33,471 nt of DNA from CAIYPH01 sp043744375 (GTDB lineage: Bacteria; Pseudomonadota; Alphaproteobacteria; Acetobacterales; Acetobacteraceae), in NCBI GenBank assembly GCA_043744375.1, contig JAYTUU010000035.1:1-33471 (forward strand). Reading direction: 5' to 3'. A program made the position numbers and the translations under genes. Below the pieces are notes generated by a model. The model saw nothing but the letters and a program-made list of their open reading frames with translations. It made no database searches and was not told the origin of the DNA. Shown piece after piece: positions 1 through 8,065 of this stretch. How positions within the stretch are numbered: position 1 is the first letter of the stretch; the number at the start of each line of letters is the position of its first letter.

Positions 1-39
1 GGTTGCGGTCGGGAAGCAGGCGGAAAGGACATGGACAGC

Positions 40-67
40 TTGACTCATGTCTGCATTCTTGAGTCAA
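40..67. other. Perfect 8-bp inverted repeat with 12-nt loop
   Basis: The arms TTGACTCA (40-47) and TGAGTCAA (60-67) are exact reverse complements around a 12-nt spacer. The dyad lies in the spacer beyond the stop codon of the minus-strand MFS gene. Neither side has a T-run, so an operator for a gene left of the window is at least as likely as a terminator. The symmetry is directly visible; the function is unknown. Confidence 0.45.
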
Positions 68-129
68 CCGGCCACCGCGGACCCCTACCTGGGCAGTTAC
101 GAAAAAAGAAGCAAAAACTTTCTATCCAT

Positions 130-1308
130 TTAGGGTCCCCGGTTCCGGGCGAGGGCGTTGCGGTGGCGGCTCAGGTGGATGAAGGCGGCGAGGGCGGGAA
201 TGGCCAGCAGGTTGAGGGCGGCCGCGGTCACGAATGGGGCCTCCGGTCGTGCGGTGATGTCGCGCAGCCAGCCTGCGAAGGGCGCAAGAACGCCGATCCC
301 GACATAGAAGATGCTGTAGAACAGGCCCATGCCGAGGGCGCGGTTGTTGGGCGTCAGGACGCGCGCGGGCAGGGCGACGATGAGGCCGGAGGGCAGGCCG
401 AGGACGACGCCCGTAAGTAGCAGCACGAGCGCGGGGTGGGCGGTGTCGAGCAAAGCGAGGATGCCGACGGAGACCAGGACGATGCTGGCGGTGGTGAGGG
501 TGATCGGGTGGCCGAAGCGCTGGCCGAGCCAGCCGCCGAGCGGGCCGACGGGGATGGTGGCGAGGCTCGCGAGGCTCAGGATCGCGCCGGCCTCGGCCAG
601 CGTGTAGCCGCGTTCGACGTAGAAGCTCGGTGCGAAGCCGAGCAGGATGATGTAGCCGGCGTTGGCGAAGGTCCAGACCAGAGCTGCGGCGATCACGGCG
701 GCGGCGGCACGGGCGGGGAGGAAGCCGCCACGCAGCACCGTGGTCGATCGCGATGCGGGCGGCAGCGCGGCGGCGGCGAGGATCAGGAAGCCGGCGCAGG
801 TGGCCGCACTCGCCAGCATGATGCCGCGCCAGGTCAACGCGTCGACCAGATAGGGCAGGAAGATCGACCCCAGGGCAATGCCGAGCGGCCAGGCGCCGAG
901 CATGACGCCCATGGCGAGGCCGAGAGAGGCGTCGTCGAAGCGGTCCATCGCCATCTTGGAGACGACGATGTTCAGCATCACCGCGCCGCAGCCGGAGAGC
1001 AGGCGCCAGGCGAGGGCAGTGGCGAAGCTGTCGGCGAACGCAATGCCGATGCCGCCGGCGACCATGAGGGAGAGGCCGGTCAGCAGGATGCGGCGGTCGC
1101 CGAAGCGCGCGCTCAGCCAGCCCGCCGGCAACGCGATCGCGGCGCCGAGCAGCATGTAGGAGCCGGCCAACGCGCCGAGCGAGGCGTAGTCGAGCCCCAG
1201 CCCGTCGTGAATCGCCGGCCCCGCGGCGCCGATGGACTGGAACTGCAAGCCCATGCCGACGCGGATGACGGAGAGCAGCGCCAGGAAGACCCAGCGATTG
1301 CTGGCCAT
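130..1308 (-). CDS. MFS transporter, CynX/NimT-like
   Basis: This 392-residue inner-membrane protein has the length and hydrophobic pattern of a 12-helix major facilitator. A motif-A-like cytoplasmic loop between helices 2 and 3 (GWLSARFGDRRILLTG, about residues 63-78) supports the family. The central loop is short and basic, and the tail (HLSRHRNALARNRGP) is positively charged, as expected for a cytoplasmic C-terminus. The substrate cannot be read from the sequence; relatives move cyanate, nitroimidazoles or small organic anions. The ATG start gives a normal N-terminus running straight into helix 1. The FMN reductase gene lies 25 bp upstream on the same strand, so the two may be co-transcribed as a small redox and efflux unit. 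Confidence 0.85.
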   Translation of the reverse strand: MASNRWVFLALLSVIRVGMGLQFQSIGAAGPAIHDGLGLDYASLGALAGSYMLLGAAIALPAGWLSARFGDRRILLTGLSLMVAGGIGIAFADSFATALAWRLLSGCGAVMLNIVVSKMAMDRFDDASLGLAMGVMLGAWPLGIALGSIFLPYLVDALTWRGIMLASAATCAGFLILAAAALPPASRSTTVLRGGFLPARAAAAVIAAALVWTFANAGYIILLGFAPSFYVERGYTLAEAGAILSLASLATIPVGPLGGWLGQRFGHPITLTTASIVLVSVGILALLDTAHPALVLLLTGVVLGLPSGLIVALPARVLTPNNRALGMGLFYSIFYVGIGVLAPFAGWLRDITARPEAPFVTAAALNLLAIPALAAFIHLSRHRNALARNRGP

Positions 1309-1333
1309 CGGCGGCGGCCTTGCGCGCGCGGTC

Positions 1334-1906
1334 TCAGGCGGTGGCGGCCAGCCGCTTGGTCCACGCGGCGAGGTTGACGACGAGTTGGCGGATCAGGCCG
1401 CGCGCGACGTCATCGGTCAGGCGGCCGGCGGCATCGAACTTGGTGCCCCCGTTGACGACGAAGACTTCGGGGCCGGACAGCAGGTGCATGCCCTGGCCGA
1501 CCAGGACCTGGCGGATATGGTATTGCGCCCGCGCGCCGCCGAGACCGCCGCCGGTGCTGACCAGCGCCGTCGGCTTGCCGCCCCAGGCGCCCTTGCCTTG
1601 GGGGGAGGGGCGCGAGGCCCAGTCGATCGCGTTCTTGAGCACGCCGGGGAACGAGTAGTTGTATTCGGGGACAGCGAAGAGGATGGCGTCGGCCTTGGTG
1701 ATGCGGTCCTTGAAGCGGGCGGCGGCGGCGGGGAAGCCGGCGGCCTCTACGTCGCCGTTATAGAGCGGCACGTCGCTGTAATCGTAGATTTCGATGGTAA
1801 CGCCGGCGGGCGCTTCCTCCTGCGCCGTGCGCAGCAGGCCGGTGTTGAGCGATCCCGTGCGCAGGCTGCCGGAGATGGCGAGAATATCGAGTGTCTGGGC
1901 GGTCAT
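1334..1906 (-). CDS. NADPH-dependent FMN reductase (NAD(P)H quinone/chromate/azo reductase family)
   Basis: A 190-residue flavodoxin-fold reductase. The N-terminal phosphate loop ISGSLRTGSLN (about residues 10-20) binds the FMN phosphate, and PEYNYSFPGVLKNAIDW (about 82-98) is the family signature around the flavin ring. Members are soluble and transfer two electrons from NAD(P)H to FMN, quinones, azo dyes or chromate. The ATG at 1906 was chosen because the longer reading from 1972 adds a proline-rich stretch with no family similarity and would run up to the divergent DMT gene. It is read toward the MFS gene and diverges from the DMT permease across a 68-bp spacer. The physiological acceptor is unknown. 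Confidence 0.88.
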   Translation of the reverse strand: MTAQTLDILAISGSLRTGSLNTGLLRTAQEEAPAGVTIEIYDYSDVPLYNGDVEAAGFPAAAARFKDRITKADAILFAVPEYNYSFPGVLKNAIDWASRPSPQGKGAWGGKPTALVSTGGGLGGARAQYHIRQVLVGQGMHLLSGPEVFVVNGGTKFDAAGRLTDDVARGLIRQLVVNLAAWTKRLAATA

Positions 1907-1974
1907 TATGGGTCGGCTCCAATTTGCTTGCCCATAGGGTAGTGCAGGTGGGGAGACCCGCCTAGGCTGCAACC

Positions 1975-2907
1975 ATGGAAGCGTCAGGACTCAGCCATGT
2001 GACCGGTGCGACACAGGCGGCGTTGCGGCGGCATGCGATCCTGTGCGTGCTCGCGGCGTCGGCGTGTTTCTCGGTGGTGGCGGCGCTGATCAAGGCCGTG
2101 GCGGCGGATATCCCGACGGTGGAGATCGCCTTTTTCCGCAGCCTGATGGTGGGCGCGCTGATCCTGCCGCTGCTGCATCGGCGCGGCGGCATCGGACTGC
2201 TGCTGCGGACGCGACAGCCATGGGGACATGTGGCGCGGACGTGCAGCGGGTTCACGGGGATGGTGACCTCGTACTACGGCTACGCGCATCTGCCGCTGGC
2301 CGCGAACACCGCGCTCGGATTCGCGATGCCGCTGGTGCTGACGGTGCTGTGCGGGCCCTTCCTGGGCGAGCGCGTTGGGTGGCGGCGGGCGATGGCGGTG
2401 CTGGCCGGGCTGGCGGGTGTGCTGATCATGGTGCGGCCATGGCGGGACGGGGCGGATGCGCTGCCGTTATGGCCGGTCGCGGTGGTGCTGTTCGGGGTTA
2501 TCGCCTGGGCGTTCTCGATGATCAGCATTCGCCGGCTCGGGGCGTCCGGCGAGAGCAACGAGGCGATCATCGTGTGGTTCTCGATCGGCGGATTCGGGCT
2601 TGCCAGCCTGCTGGTCGCTCCGGTCTGGGTGACGCCGAGCCTGCCGCAACTCGCGGGCCTGGTCGCCATGGGCGCGATGTCGGCATTGGCGCAAATGCTG
2701 ATGACCGAGGGGTATCGCAGCGGCGAGGCGACCTTGGTGGCGCCGTTCGAGTATGGCGCGATCCTCTACACGTCACTGATGGGGATCGTGATCTGGGGGG
2801 AGATCCCCGATGCGTGGAGTGTGGTGGGGATCGGCGTGATCGTCGCGTCCGGCCTTTATGTCTGGCGGCGGGAGACGATGCCGGAGGCGCCGGGGGGTGG
2901 GCGCTGA
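1975..2907 (+). CDS. DMT-superfamily permease with two EamA domains
   Basis: A 310-residue protein with ten predicted membrane segments arranged as two EamA repeats (about residues 20-145 and 165-295), each starting with a Ser/Ala-rich helix. The motif VEIAFFRSLMVGALILPLL (about 44-62) is typical of the first repeat, and TLVAPFEYGAILYTSLMGI that of the second. Family members export metabolites such as amino acids, purines or drugs through the inner membrane; the substrate is not evident here. Translation starts at ATG 1975, 68 bp from the divergent FMN reductase start. It ends in a Gly/Pro-rich tail. There is no obvious co-transcribed partner. Confidence 0.88.
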   Translation: MEASGLSHVTGATQAALRRHAILCVLAASACFSVVAALIKAVAADIPTVEIAFFRSLMVGALILPLLHRRGGIGLLLRTRQPWGHVARTCSGFTGMVTSYYGYAHLPLAANTALGFAMPLVLTVLCGPFLGERVGWRRAMAVLAGLAGVLIMVRPWRDGADALPLWPVAVVLFGVIAWAFSMISIRRLGASGESNEAIIVWFSIGGFGLASLLVAPVWVTPSLPQLAGLVAMGAMSALAQMLMTEGYRSGEATLVAPFEYGAILYTSLMGIVIWGEIPDAWSVVGIGVIVASGLYVWRRETMPEAPGGGR

Positions 2908-2977
2908 TTGCGGCGGATTAACTTGCATGTTCATGTCGTGCAATTTCTGATAACCGCATATCGACATAGATTAGATA

Positions 2978-3006
2978 TTGACAGCGCCTGAAAGTGGTAA
3001 AATGAT
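2978..3006 (+). promoter_or_regulatory. Sigma70-type promoter for the cupin gene
   Basis: A perfect -35 box TTGACA (2978-2983) is followed after 17 bp by AATGAT (3001-3006), a 4/6 match to the -10 consensus. The surrounding 186-bp spacer is much more AT-rich than the flanking genes. Just downstream, 3010-3040 carries ATCAC/GTGAT and ACACT/AGTGT inverted pairs that could be part of an operator, although their centres do not coincide. The 5' leader would be about 80 nt. Confidence 0.5.
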
Positions 3007-3093
3007 AGGATCACACTTTATCACTGAGTGTTAACGTGATATAGACCCTCATAGTATGCGGCCCACTCTCCGAGTGGCCGGTGGAGCGACCCC

Positions 3094-3627
3094 ATGTGCC
3101 ATGACGCCGACCACGATCATCACGACCATGACCACGCGCATGATGGCGGCGGGCCGGAGGGGGCGAAGATCGACTGGAAGCTTCACGGGGTGAAGGTCAT
3201 CCCGGGCGATCAGTTGGACAGCAACACCGCGCAGACGCCGGGAATGAACCGGGCGGCGGCGATCAATCTCGCGCGGGTCGGGGCGCAGAAGATCTGGGCC
3301 GGCACCGTGCTCATCCATCCGAACGCGAAGACCGGCGTGCACCATCACGGTGCGCTGGAAAGCGTGATCTTCGTGCTGCGCGGGCGGGCGCGGATGCGCT
3401 GGGGGGAGCGGCTGGAGTATACCGCCGAGGCCGGCCCGGGGGATTTCATTTTCATTCCGCCCTGGGTGCCGCATCAGGAGATCAACGCCTCCATCGACGA
3501 GACGCTGGAATGCGTGCTGGTGCGCAGCGACAACGAGGCGGTGGTGGTGAACCTCGACATCGAGCCGATCGAGAAGCCGGAGACGGTGCTGTGGGTGGAC
3601 CCGATCCATCGCGCGCCGGCGGCCTGA
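3094..3627 (+). CDS. Cupin-domain protein with His/Asp-rich N-terminal tail
   Basis: A 177-residue single-cupin protein. Residues 1-17 are almost entirely His and Asp (MCHDADHDHHDHDHAHD), a typical metal-chelating tail. The barrel follows: cupin motif 1 with the HHH and Glu ligands (GVHHHGALESVIFVLRG, about 83-99) and motif 2 (PGDFIFIPPWVPHQ, about 114-127), so the metal site looks intact. Small cupins of this type act as dioxygenases, isomerases or small-ligand sensors; the reaction cannot be told from sequence. Nothing is co-transcribed, because the aconitase X operon converges on it. A 16-bp tandem duplication begins exactly at its TGA stop codon. Confidence 0.82.
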   Translation: MCHDADHDHHDHDHAHDGGGPEGAKIDWKLHGVKVIPGDQLDSNTAQTPGMNRAAAINLARVGAQKIWAGTVLIHPNAKTGVHHHGALESVIFVLRGRARMRWGERLEYTAEAGPGDFIFIPPWVPHQEINASIDETLECVLVRSDNEAVVVNLDIEPIEKPETVLWVDPIHRAPAA

Positions 3628-3656
3628 GGCGGGGGCGCGCTGAGGCGGGGGCGCGC
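3625..3656. repeat. 16-bp perfect tandem duplication at convergent gene ends
   Basis: TGAGGCGGGGGCGCGC occurs twice head to tail (3625-3640 and 3641-3656). The first copy begins with the cupin stop codon, and the second ends at the first base of the stop codon of the opposing aconitase X small subunit. Confidence 0.9.
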
Positions 3657-4066
3657 TACCTGCGCTCGAGGACGGTGACTTCACCGCGCACTGGGTCGAC
3701 CCGCAGCAGGTCGTCGGTGCGCAGGAGTTCCGTGACGTCGCCTTCAAAACGGTCGAGCAGGGGGACGCCACCGAATGCGGCGCCCTGGGCGATGATCGGG
3801 TTGGTGCGGTTGAACAGCAAAGCGAGCGGCACGATGCCGCGCTCGGCCATGTCGCGCAGCATCCACGCGGTGGCGACGCCGCCCTTCGCGGTGTGCAGCA
3901 CGAGGATGCGGTCGACGTAGGACTGGCCTGCGAGTTTATGGGTTGGGCGGGAAAATATGCCGGCGTTACGATCGAGGTCGTAACGGGCGGAGAAGCCGTC
4001 GGCGGCGACGAGGGCGCGGCCGGTGACGGGGGCGCCGATGCCCGGATGGCATTTGAGGACGATCAC
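3656..4066 (-). CDS. Aconitase X small subunit (swivel domain, DUF126)
   Basis: This 136-residue protein is the detached swivel domain of the two-protein form of aconitase X. In the complex it closes over the Fe-S domain of the large subunit. The family pattern is visible in FSRPTHKLAGQSYVDRILVL (about residues 39-58) and in NRTNPIIAQGAAFGGVPLL (about 89-107). I prefer the GTG at 4066 because it overlaps the TGA of the large subunit (GTGA), a translational-coupling arrangement; the ATG at 4099 would only add an Arg-rich stretch. The loop that usually reads G-(K/R)-G-S followed by small residues is here AKGGVAT (about 61-67), with no serine. The substrate may therefore differ from that of the known cis-3-hydroxyproline dehydratases. 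It is the last gene of the operon. Confidence 0.85.
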   Translation of the reverse strand: MIVLKCHPGIGAPVTGRALVAADGFSARYDLDRNAGIFSRPTHKLAGQSYVDRILVLHTAKGGVATAWMLRDMAERGIVPLALLFNRTNPIIAQGAAFGGVPLLDRFEGDVTELLRTDDLLRVDPVRGEVTVLERR

Positions 4067-5292
4067 AGCACGCGCCCCGCGACGGCGCTGTCGACGCATC
4101 GGGCGGTACTCGCGAGGGTGGGGCGGTAGCCGTAGCCGGCGATGATGTTGACGAGTTTGGCGGAGCTGGTCATCAGGCGGGACCAGCCATTGGCCTCGGC
4201 CATTTCCTTGGCGTAGCTCTGATAGAAGCAGACGCCGTCGAGCACGATGGCGCCGGAGGCTTCGATCGTCGCGGTCAGGCCCATGCGGTCGGCGGCCGAT
4301 TTGATTTCGGGGGAGGTGGCGACGAGCAGGGTGGTGTCGGGGTGGACGCGCTTGCCGTCGAGCAGGCCAGCGACTTCGTGCATTTCGATCAGCGAAAGTT
4401 GCGGGGCGGAGAACACGACGACGTCGAGCTTTTCGCCGGTGGCGGCGAAGCCCGCGTAGAAGCCGGCGAGGTCGGCGGCGGTGATCCGCGTCGGCTCGCC
4501 GCCGGCGAAGGCAGGGTCCTCGGGGGTGATGCCGGGGATGTGGAACAGGGGGGTGGAGCCGAAACTGGCCAGGGCGGCGCCGAATTGCTTGAGCGCGTCC
4601 GATGACGGGGTGGTGGCGATGCCGGTGATGACCGGGACGCGCCAGTAGTCGTTGACCACGCGGCCGACGAGCGCGCCGAGGGCGCCCCAGTCGCTGAGGG
4701 ATTGTGGTTCGGTCTCAACCACGAAGAGATCGGTGCCGATACGGTAACGATCCAGATGCAGGCCGTAGCGCGGCGTGCGGCCGGTGAGGCCGGCGGCAAG
4801 TGCCGAGGGCCCGCCTTCGAAGTTGCTGCGCGCGCCGAACACGCTGTTGCTGTAGATGACGACGCCGGTGTCGCCGAATGCCATGTGTTCGCCGCGGATC
4901 GGGGGGATCAGTGTTTGGTAGTTGATGCAGGTGTTGGTCATCATCACGCCGAGGGCCTCGAAGGCCGCGACGGCGCGGCGTTCGAGGGTGGCGAGGTTTT
5001 CCGAAATCCCGAGGCGGCGATAGGAGGAAAAATCGACGCCGCGGGGGTCGGTGATGGTGGGGATGCGGACCAGGCGGTCGGCGCGCGGGGCGGTGGCGAG
5101 GCGTTCGAGGAAGGCGACGCCGGCGGGGCCGAGCGATTCGCTGTCAGCCATGATATGGGCCTGGCGGACTTCGACCATGTCGGCGGCATCGAAGAAGGTT
5201 CCGACTTCGATCTGGTGCTCGATGGCCCAGCGCACCGGTTCGCCGAACGCACCGGCGCGCATTGCCTGTTCCTCGTCGGAGAGGCGCATCAT
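4063..5292 (-). CDS. Aconitase X large (catalytic Fe-S) subunit, DUF521
   Basis: A 409-residue protein matching the aconitase X catalytic subunit, a hydro-lyase family. Characterised members dehydrate cis-3-hydroxy-L-proline or, in archaea, mevalonate 5-phosphate. It has exactly three cysteines, Cys122 (TNTCINYQ), Cys355 (LDGVCFYQ) and Cys399 (TARCVDSAV), at the places where the family binds its Fe-S cluster. The loop SNSVFGARSNFEGGPSALAA (149-168) is the conserved substrate-side segment. The start (ATG 5292, or 5289 by the second Met) overlaps the stop of the aldo/keto reductase, and its stop overlaps the small-subunit start. The neighbours are a sugar-type ABC importer and an oxidoreductase, not proline racemase or hydroxyproline genes, so the substrate is probably a sugar-derived acid or polyol product (inference). 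Confidence 0.88.
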   Translation of the reverse strand: MMRLSDEEQAMRAGAFGEPVRWAIEHQIEVGTFFDAADMVEVRQAHIMADSESLGPAGVAFLERLATAPRADRLVRIPTITDPRGVDFSSYRRLGISENLATLERRAVAAFEALGVMMTNTCINYQTLIPPIRGEHMAFGDTGVVIYSNSVFGARSNFEGGPSALAAGLTGRTPRYGLHLDRYRIGTDLFVVETEPQSLSDWGALGALVGRVVNDYWRVPVITGIATTPSSDALKQFGAALASFGSTPLFHIPGITPEDPAFAGGEPTRITAADLAGFYAGFAATGEKLDVVVFSAPQLSLIEMHEVAGLLDGKRVHPDTTLLVATSPEIKSAADRMGLTATIEASGAIVLDGVCFYQSYAKEMAEANGWSRLMTSSAKLVNIIAGYGYRPTLASTARCVDSAVAGRVL

Positions 5293-6308
5293 GGCACTGG
5301 CGCCCTGGCGTCCAGCAGGCCTTCGTGGCGCAGTTCGGCCCAGAGGGCGGCCGGGATGGTGGTGCGGAACAACGCGAGGTTGGCGGCGATCTCGCCGGGG
5401 TTCATCGCGCCCGGGATGGTCGCGCTGACCGCGGGGTGGGCGAGCGGGAACTGCAACGCCGCAGCGGCCATCTTCACTTTGTGCCTGTTGCAGACGGCCT
5501 CGATGCGGTTGACGCGGTCGATGACGGATTGCGGCGGGTCGGCGTAGTCGTATTTCGCGCCCGGCACGGCGCCGGTGGCGAGGATGCCGGAATTGAAAGG
5601 GCCGCCGATGACGACGCCGACGTTCCGTTCGACACAGAGGGGCAGAAAGTCGTCCAGTGCGGCCTGCTCCAGCAGCGTGTAGCGGCCGGCGAGGAGCACG
5701 CAGTCGAGGTCGATCGCGCGGACGAAGCGGGCGGACATGGCGGCCTCGTTCAGGCCGACGCCGATGGCGCCGATGACGCCGGCGCGCCGGAGTTCGTCGA
5801 GCGCGCGGAACCCGTCGGTCGTGACTTGGGAGAAACGCTGTTCGAGGATGTCGTGGTTCCCGACGGTCCAGAAATCGACGTCGTGGATGAAGACGATGTC
5901 GATCTTGTTCATGCCCAGGCGCAGCCAGGATTGTTCGAGGGAGCGCATGACACCGCCATAGCTGTAGTCGAATGTGGGGGCGAAGTTGAGGCCGCCGGTG
6001 CGCACGCCGGTCAGCTCGGTGGCGGCCGTGATCGGGGTCATCCAGCGGCCGATCTTGGTGGAGATGACCAGGTCGTCGCGGGGCTGGTCGCGCAGGGCGG
6101 CGCCAAGCCGGAGTTCGGCGCGGCCGTAGCCGTAATAGGGCGAGGTATCGAAAAAGCGCAGCCCGGCATCATAGGCCGCGGTGATGGTGGCGACCGCTTC
6201 GGGTTCGGGGATGCGGGCGCGGAAGCCGCCGAGGGGGGCGGTGCCGAAGCCGAACTGGGTGACGGTGAGTGCGGATTTGCCGAGTTTGCGGCGGGCGAGC
6301 GGGTCCAT
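5289..6308 (-). CDS. Aldo/keto reductase (L-fucose / D-threo-aldose dehydrogenase-like)
   Basis: A 339-residue TIM-barrel oxidoreductase. The catalytic tetrad is visible: Asp54 and Tyr59 (FFDTSPYYGYG), Lys85 (STKIG) and His142 (FIHDVDFW). The motif DTSPYYGYGRAE and the overall length resemble the branch that oxidises aldoses such as L-fucose, L-galactose or D-arabinose to lactones, or pyridoxal. The protein is cytoplasmic and uses NAD(P). It lies 3 bp after the second permease stop and overlaps the aconitase X large subunit by 4 bp, so it is clearly one operon. The context suggests that it acts on the imported substrate before or after the dehydration by aconitase X. The exact sugar is unknown. 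Confidence 0.87.
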   Translation of the reverse strand: MDPLARRKLGKSALTVTQFGFGTAPLGGFRARIPEPEAVATITAAYDAGLRFFDTSPYYGYGRAELRLGAALRDQPRDDLVISTKIGRWMTPITAATELTGVRTGGLNFAPTFDYSYGGVMRSLEQSWLRLGMNKIDIVFIHDVDFWTVGNHDILEQRFSQVTTDGFRALDELRRAGVIGAIGVGLNEAAMSARFVRAIDLDCVLLAGRYTLLEQAALDDFLPLCVERNVGVVIGGPFNSGILATGAVPGAKYDYADPPQSVIDRVNRIEAVCNRHKVKMAAAALQFPLAHPAVSATIPGAMNPGEIAANLALFRTTIPAALWAELRHEGLLDARAPVP

Positions 6309-6311
6309 GGG

Positions 6312-7142
6312 TCAACCTTTAACGGCGCCGGCGGTCAGCCCGTCGACGAGGAATTTGCGCACGAGGATGGAGAAGACGAGCACGGGGAGCATCACCATGG
6401 CGCCGCCGGCGGCGATGCGCCCCCAGTCCCAGCCTTCGTAGTTCATGAAGTTCACGACCGCGACCGGGGCGGTCATGGCGTCGGTGCGGGTGAGGATGAG
6501 GGCGAAGAAGAAATCGTTCCAGGCATAGATGAAGCATAGTATCGCGGTGGCGGCGAGGCCGGGGGCGGCGGTGGGCAGGACGATCACGAGCAGCGCCTGC
6601 CAGAAGCCGGCGCCGTCGATCCAGGCGGCCTCTTCGAGGGCGCGCGGCGTGTTCTCGAAGAAGGAGCGCATCAGCCAGATGACCAGCGAGAGGTTCACGG
6701 TGAGGTAGATCAGGATCAGGCCGGTCCAGGTGTCCATCAGGTCAAGCTGCCGATAGACGAGGAAATAGGGGATGGCGAAGGCGGTGGGGGGAGCCAGGCG
6801 GCTGGCGAGAATCCACAGGCTCAGCGTGTTCGACCGGGTGCGCATGCGAGCGAGCGCGTAGGCGGCGGGGACGCCGAGGATCATCGAGATGGCGGTGGAA
6901 ACCGTGCTGGTGACAAGCGAGTTCATGAAGGAGTGGCGAAACTCGGTCTCCCACAAAGCGGTGTAGTTGGCCAGTGTCGGGGTGAAGAATATCTCGGGCG
7001 GGAAAGCGAATATCTGGGCGTTGGTCTGCACGGAGAGGCGGACGAGCCAGAGGAACGGCGCGAGGATGAGGACAACGAGTACGATGACGAGCGCGTTCAG
7101 CAGCAGGCGCCGGCGGCGGCTGGTGTGCGGGGTGTCAGTCAT
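6312..7142 (-). CDS. Carbohydrate ABC transporter permease, MalG-like
   Basis: A 276-residue inner-membrane permease with six predicted helices, of the CUT1 (MalG) type. The EAA loop that docks with the ATPase is clear at EEAAWIDGAGFWQALLVIVL (about residues 189-208). The basic N-terminus (SRRRRLLLN) precedes helix 1, and the tail DGLTAGAVKG is the usual MalG-type C-terminus. It starts inside the end of the preceding permease gene (8-bp overlap) and is followed at 3 bp by the aldo/keto reductase. It would pair with the MalF-like protein to form the channel. Confidence 0.93.
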   Translation of the reverse strand: MTDTPHTSRRRRLLLNALVIVLVVLILAPFLWLVRLSVQTNAQIFAFPPEIFFTPTLANYTALWETEFRHSFMNSLVTSTVSTAISMILGVPAAYALARMRTRSNTLSLWILASRLAPPTAFAIPYFLVYRQLDLMDTWTGLILIYLTVNLSLVIWLMRSFFENTPRALEEAAWIDGAGFWQALLVIVLPTAAPGLAATAILCFIYAWNDFFFALILTRTDAMTAPVAVVNFMNYEGWDWGRIAAGGAMVMLPVLVFSILVRKFLVDGLTAGAVKG

Positions 7143-8058
7143 CGGTGGCGCCCCAGCCGGTCATGCGCACGATCGCCCAGCTCAACAGCAGGACGGCTGC
7201 GACGAGCACCATGGTGATGGCGCTGGAATAGCCGAGATAGGAGAAGTTGAAGGCCTGCTGGAAGGCGTAGTAGTTCGTTACTTCGGTGACCGAGCCCGGG
7301 CCGCCATCGGTGAGCAGATAGATCAATGGAAATGCCTTGATGCTGTCGATGAGGCGGAGCAGGCCGGCGACCATCAGGGTGCCGCGGATATAGGGCAGGA
7401 TGACATGCAGCAAGGCCTGCGTGCGGCTTGCGCCATCGACGCGGGCGGCATCGAGCAGTTCCTCGGGGATGGTTTGCAGGGCGGCGAGGATCATCAGCAT
7501 CGTCAGCGGGAACCACTCCCAGGTGTCGGCTGCGATGATGGCGGCGAGGGCGAAATCGGGGTGGGTGATGAGGGCCGGGATGTCCCATCCCAGCGCCCGC
7601 AAGCCCCAGTGCATCGGGCTGATATCGGGGGTGTAGATGACCTTCCAGATGATGGCGACGACGATCGGCGGCAGCACCATCGGGATGAGGAAAATGGTGC
7701 GCAGGGCCTGCATCAGGCCGGTGCCGGTGTTCAGCAGGAGGGCGAAACCGAGGCCGATGAGCAGTTGCAGGCTGACGGTCCAGAAGGAAAGTTTGAGCTG
7801 CACCCACAGGGAATTGAGGAAGCGGGTATCGGCGGGGAGGGCGGCGTAGTTCACGAAGGGGGTACGGAAATCCCATTGCGTGGCGGGCATGGTGAGGTTC
7901 AGCGGCGTCAGGCTGGTGGCGAGGAGGTAGACCAGCGGGGCCAGGGTGATCACCATGAGCGTCGCCAATGACGGGGCCAGGCAGGCGCAAAGGAACAGGC
8001 GCCGCTGGCCGCGCAGGCCGAAGCGGCGCCCGGTTGCGCTGGGTCGGAACGGGGTCAC
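7135..8058 (-). CDS. Sugar ABC transporter permease, MalF-like
   Basis: A CUT1-type permease of about 307 residues, with a Phe/Arg-rich cytoplasmic start, helix 1 at about residues 27-48 and an EAA loop at ELLDAARVDGASRTQALLHV. It forms the heteromeric channel with the MalG-like permease. The start is uncertain. The GTG at 8058 lies just after the binding-protein stop and gives a standard length; the TTG at 8076 would overlap that stop and add six residues. Neither has a strong Shine-Dalgarno sequence. No ATP-binding subunit gene is present in the operon. Confidence 0.9.
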   Translation of the reverse strand: MTPFRPSATGRRFGLRGQRRLFLCACLAPSLATLMVITLAPLVYLLATSLTPLNLTMPATQWDFRTPFVNYAALPADTRFLNSLWVQLKLSFWTVSLQLLIGLGFALLLNTGTGLMQALRTIFLIPMVLPPIVVAIIWKVIYTPDISPMHWGLRALGWDIPALITHPDFALAAIIAADTWEWFPLTMLMILAALQTIPEELLDAARVDGASRTQALLHVILPYIRGTLMVAGLLRLIDSIKAFPLIYLLTDGGPGSVTEVTNYYAFQQAFNFSYLGYSSAITMVLVAAVLLLSWAIVRMTGWGATDD

Positions 8059-8065
8059 GAATGGG

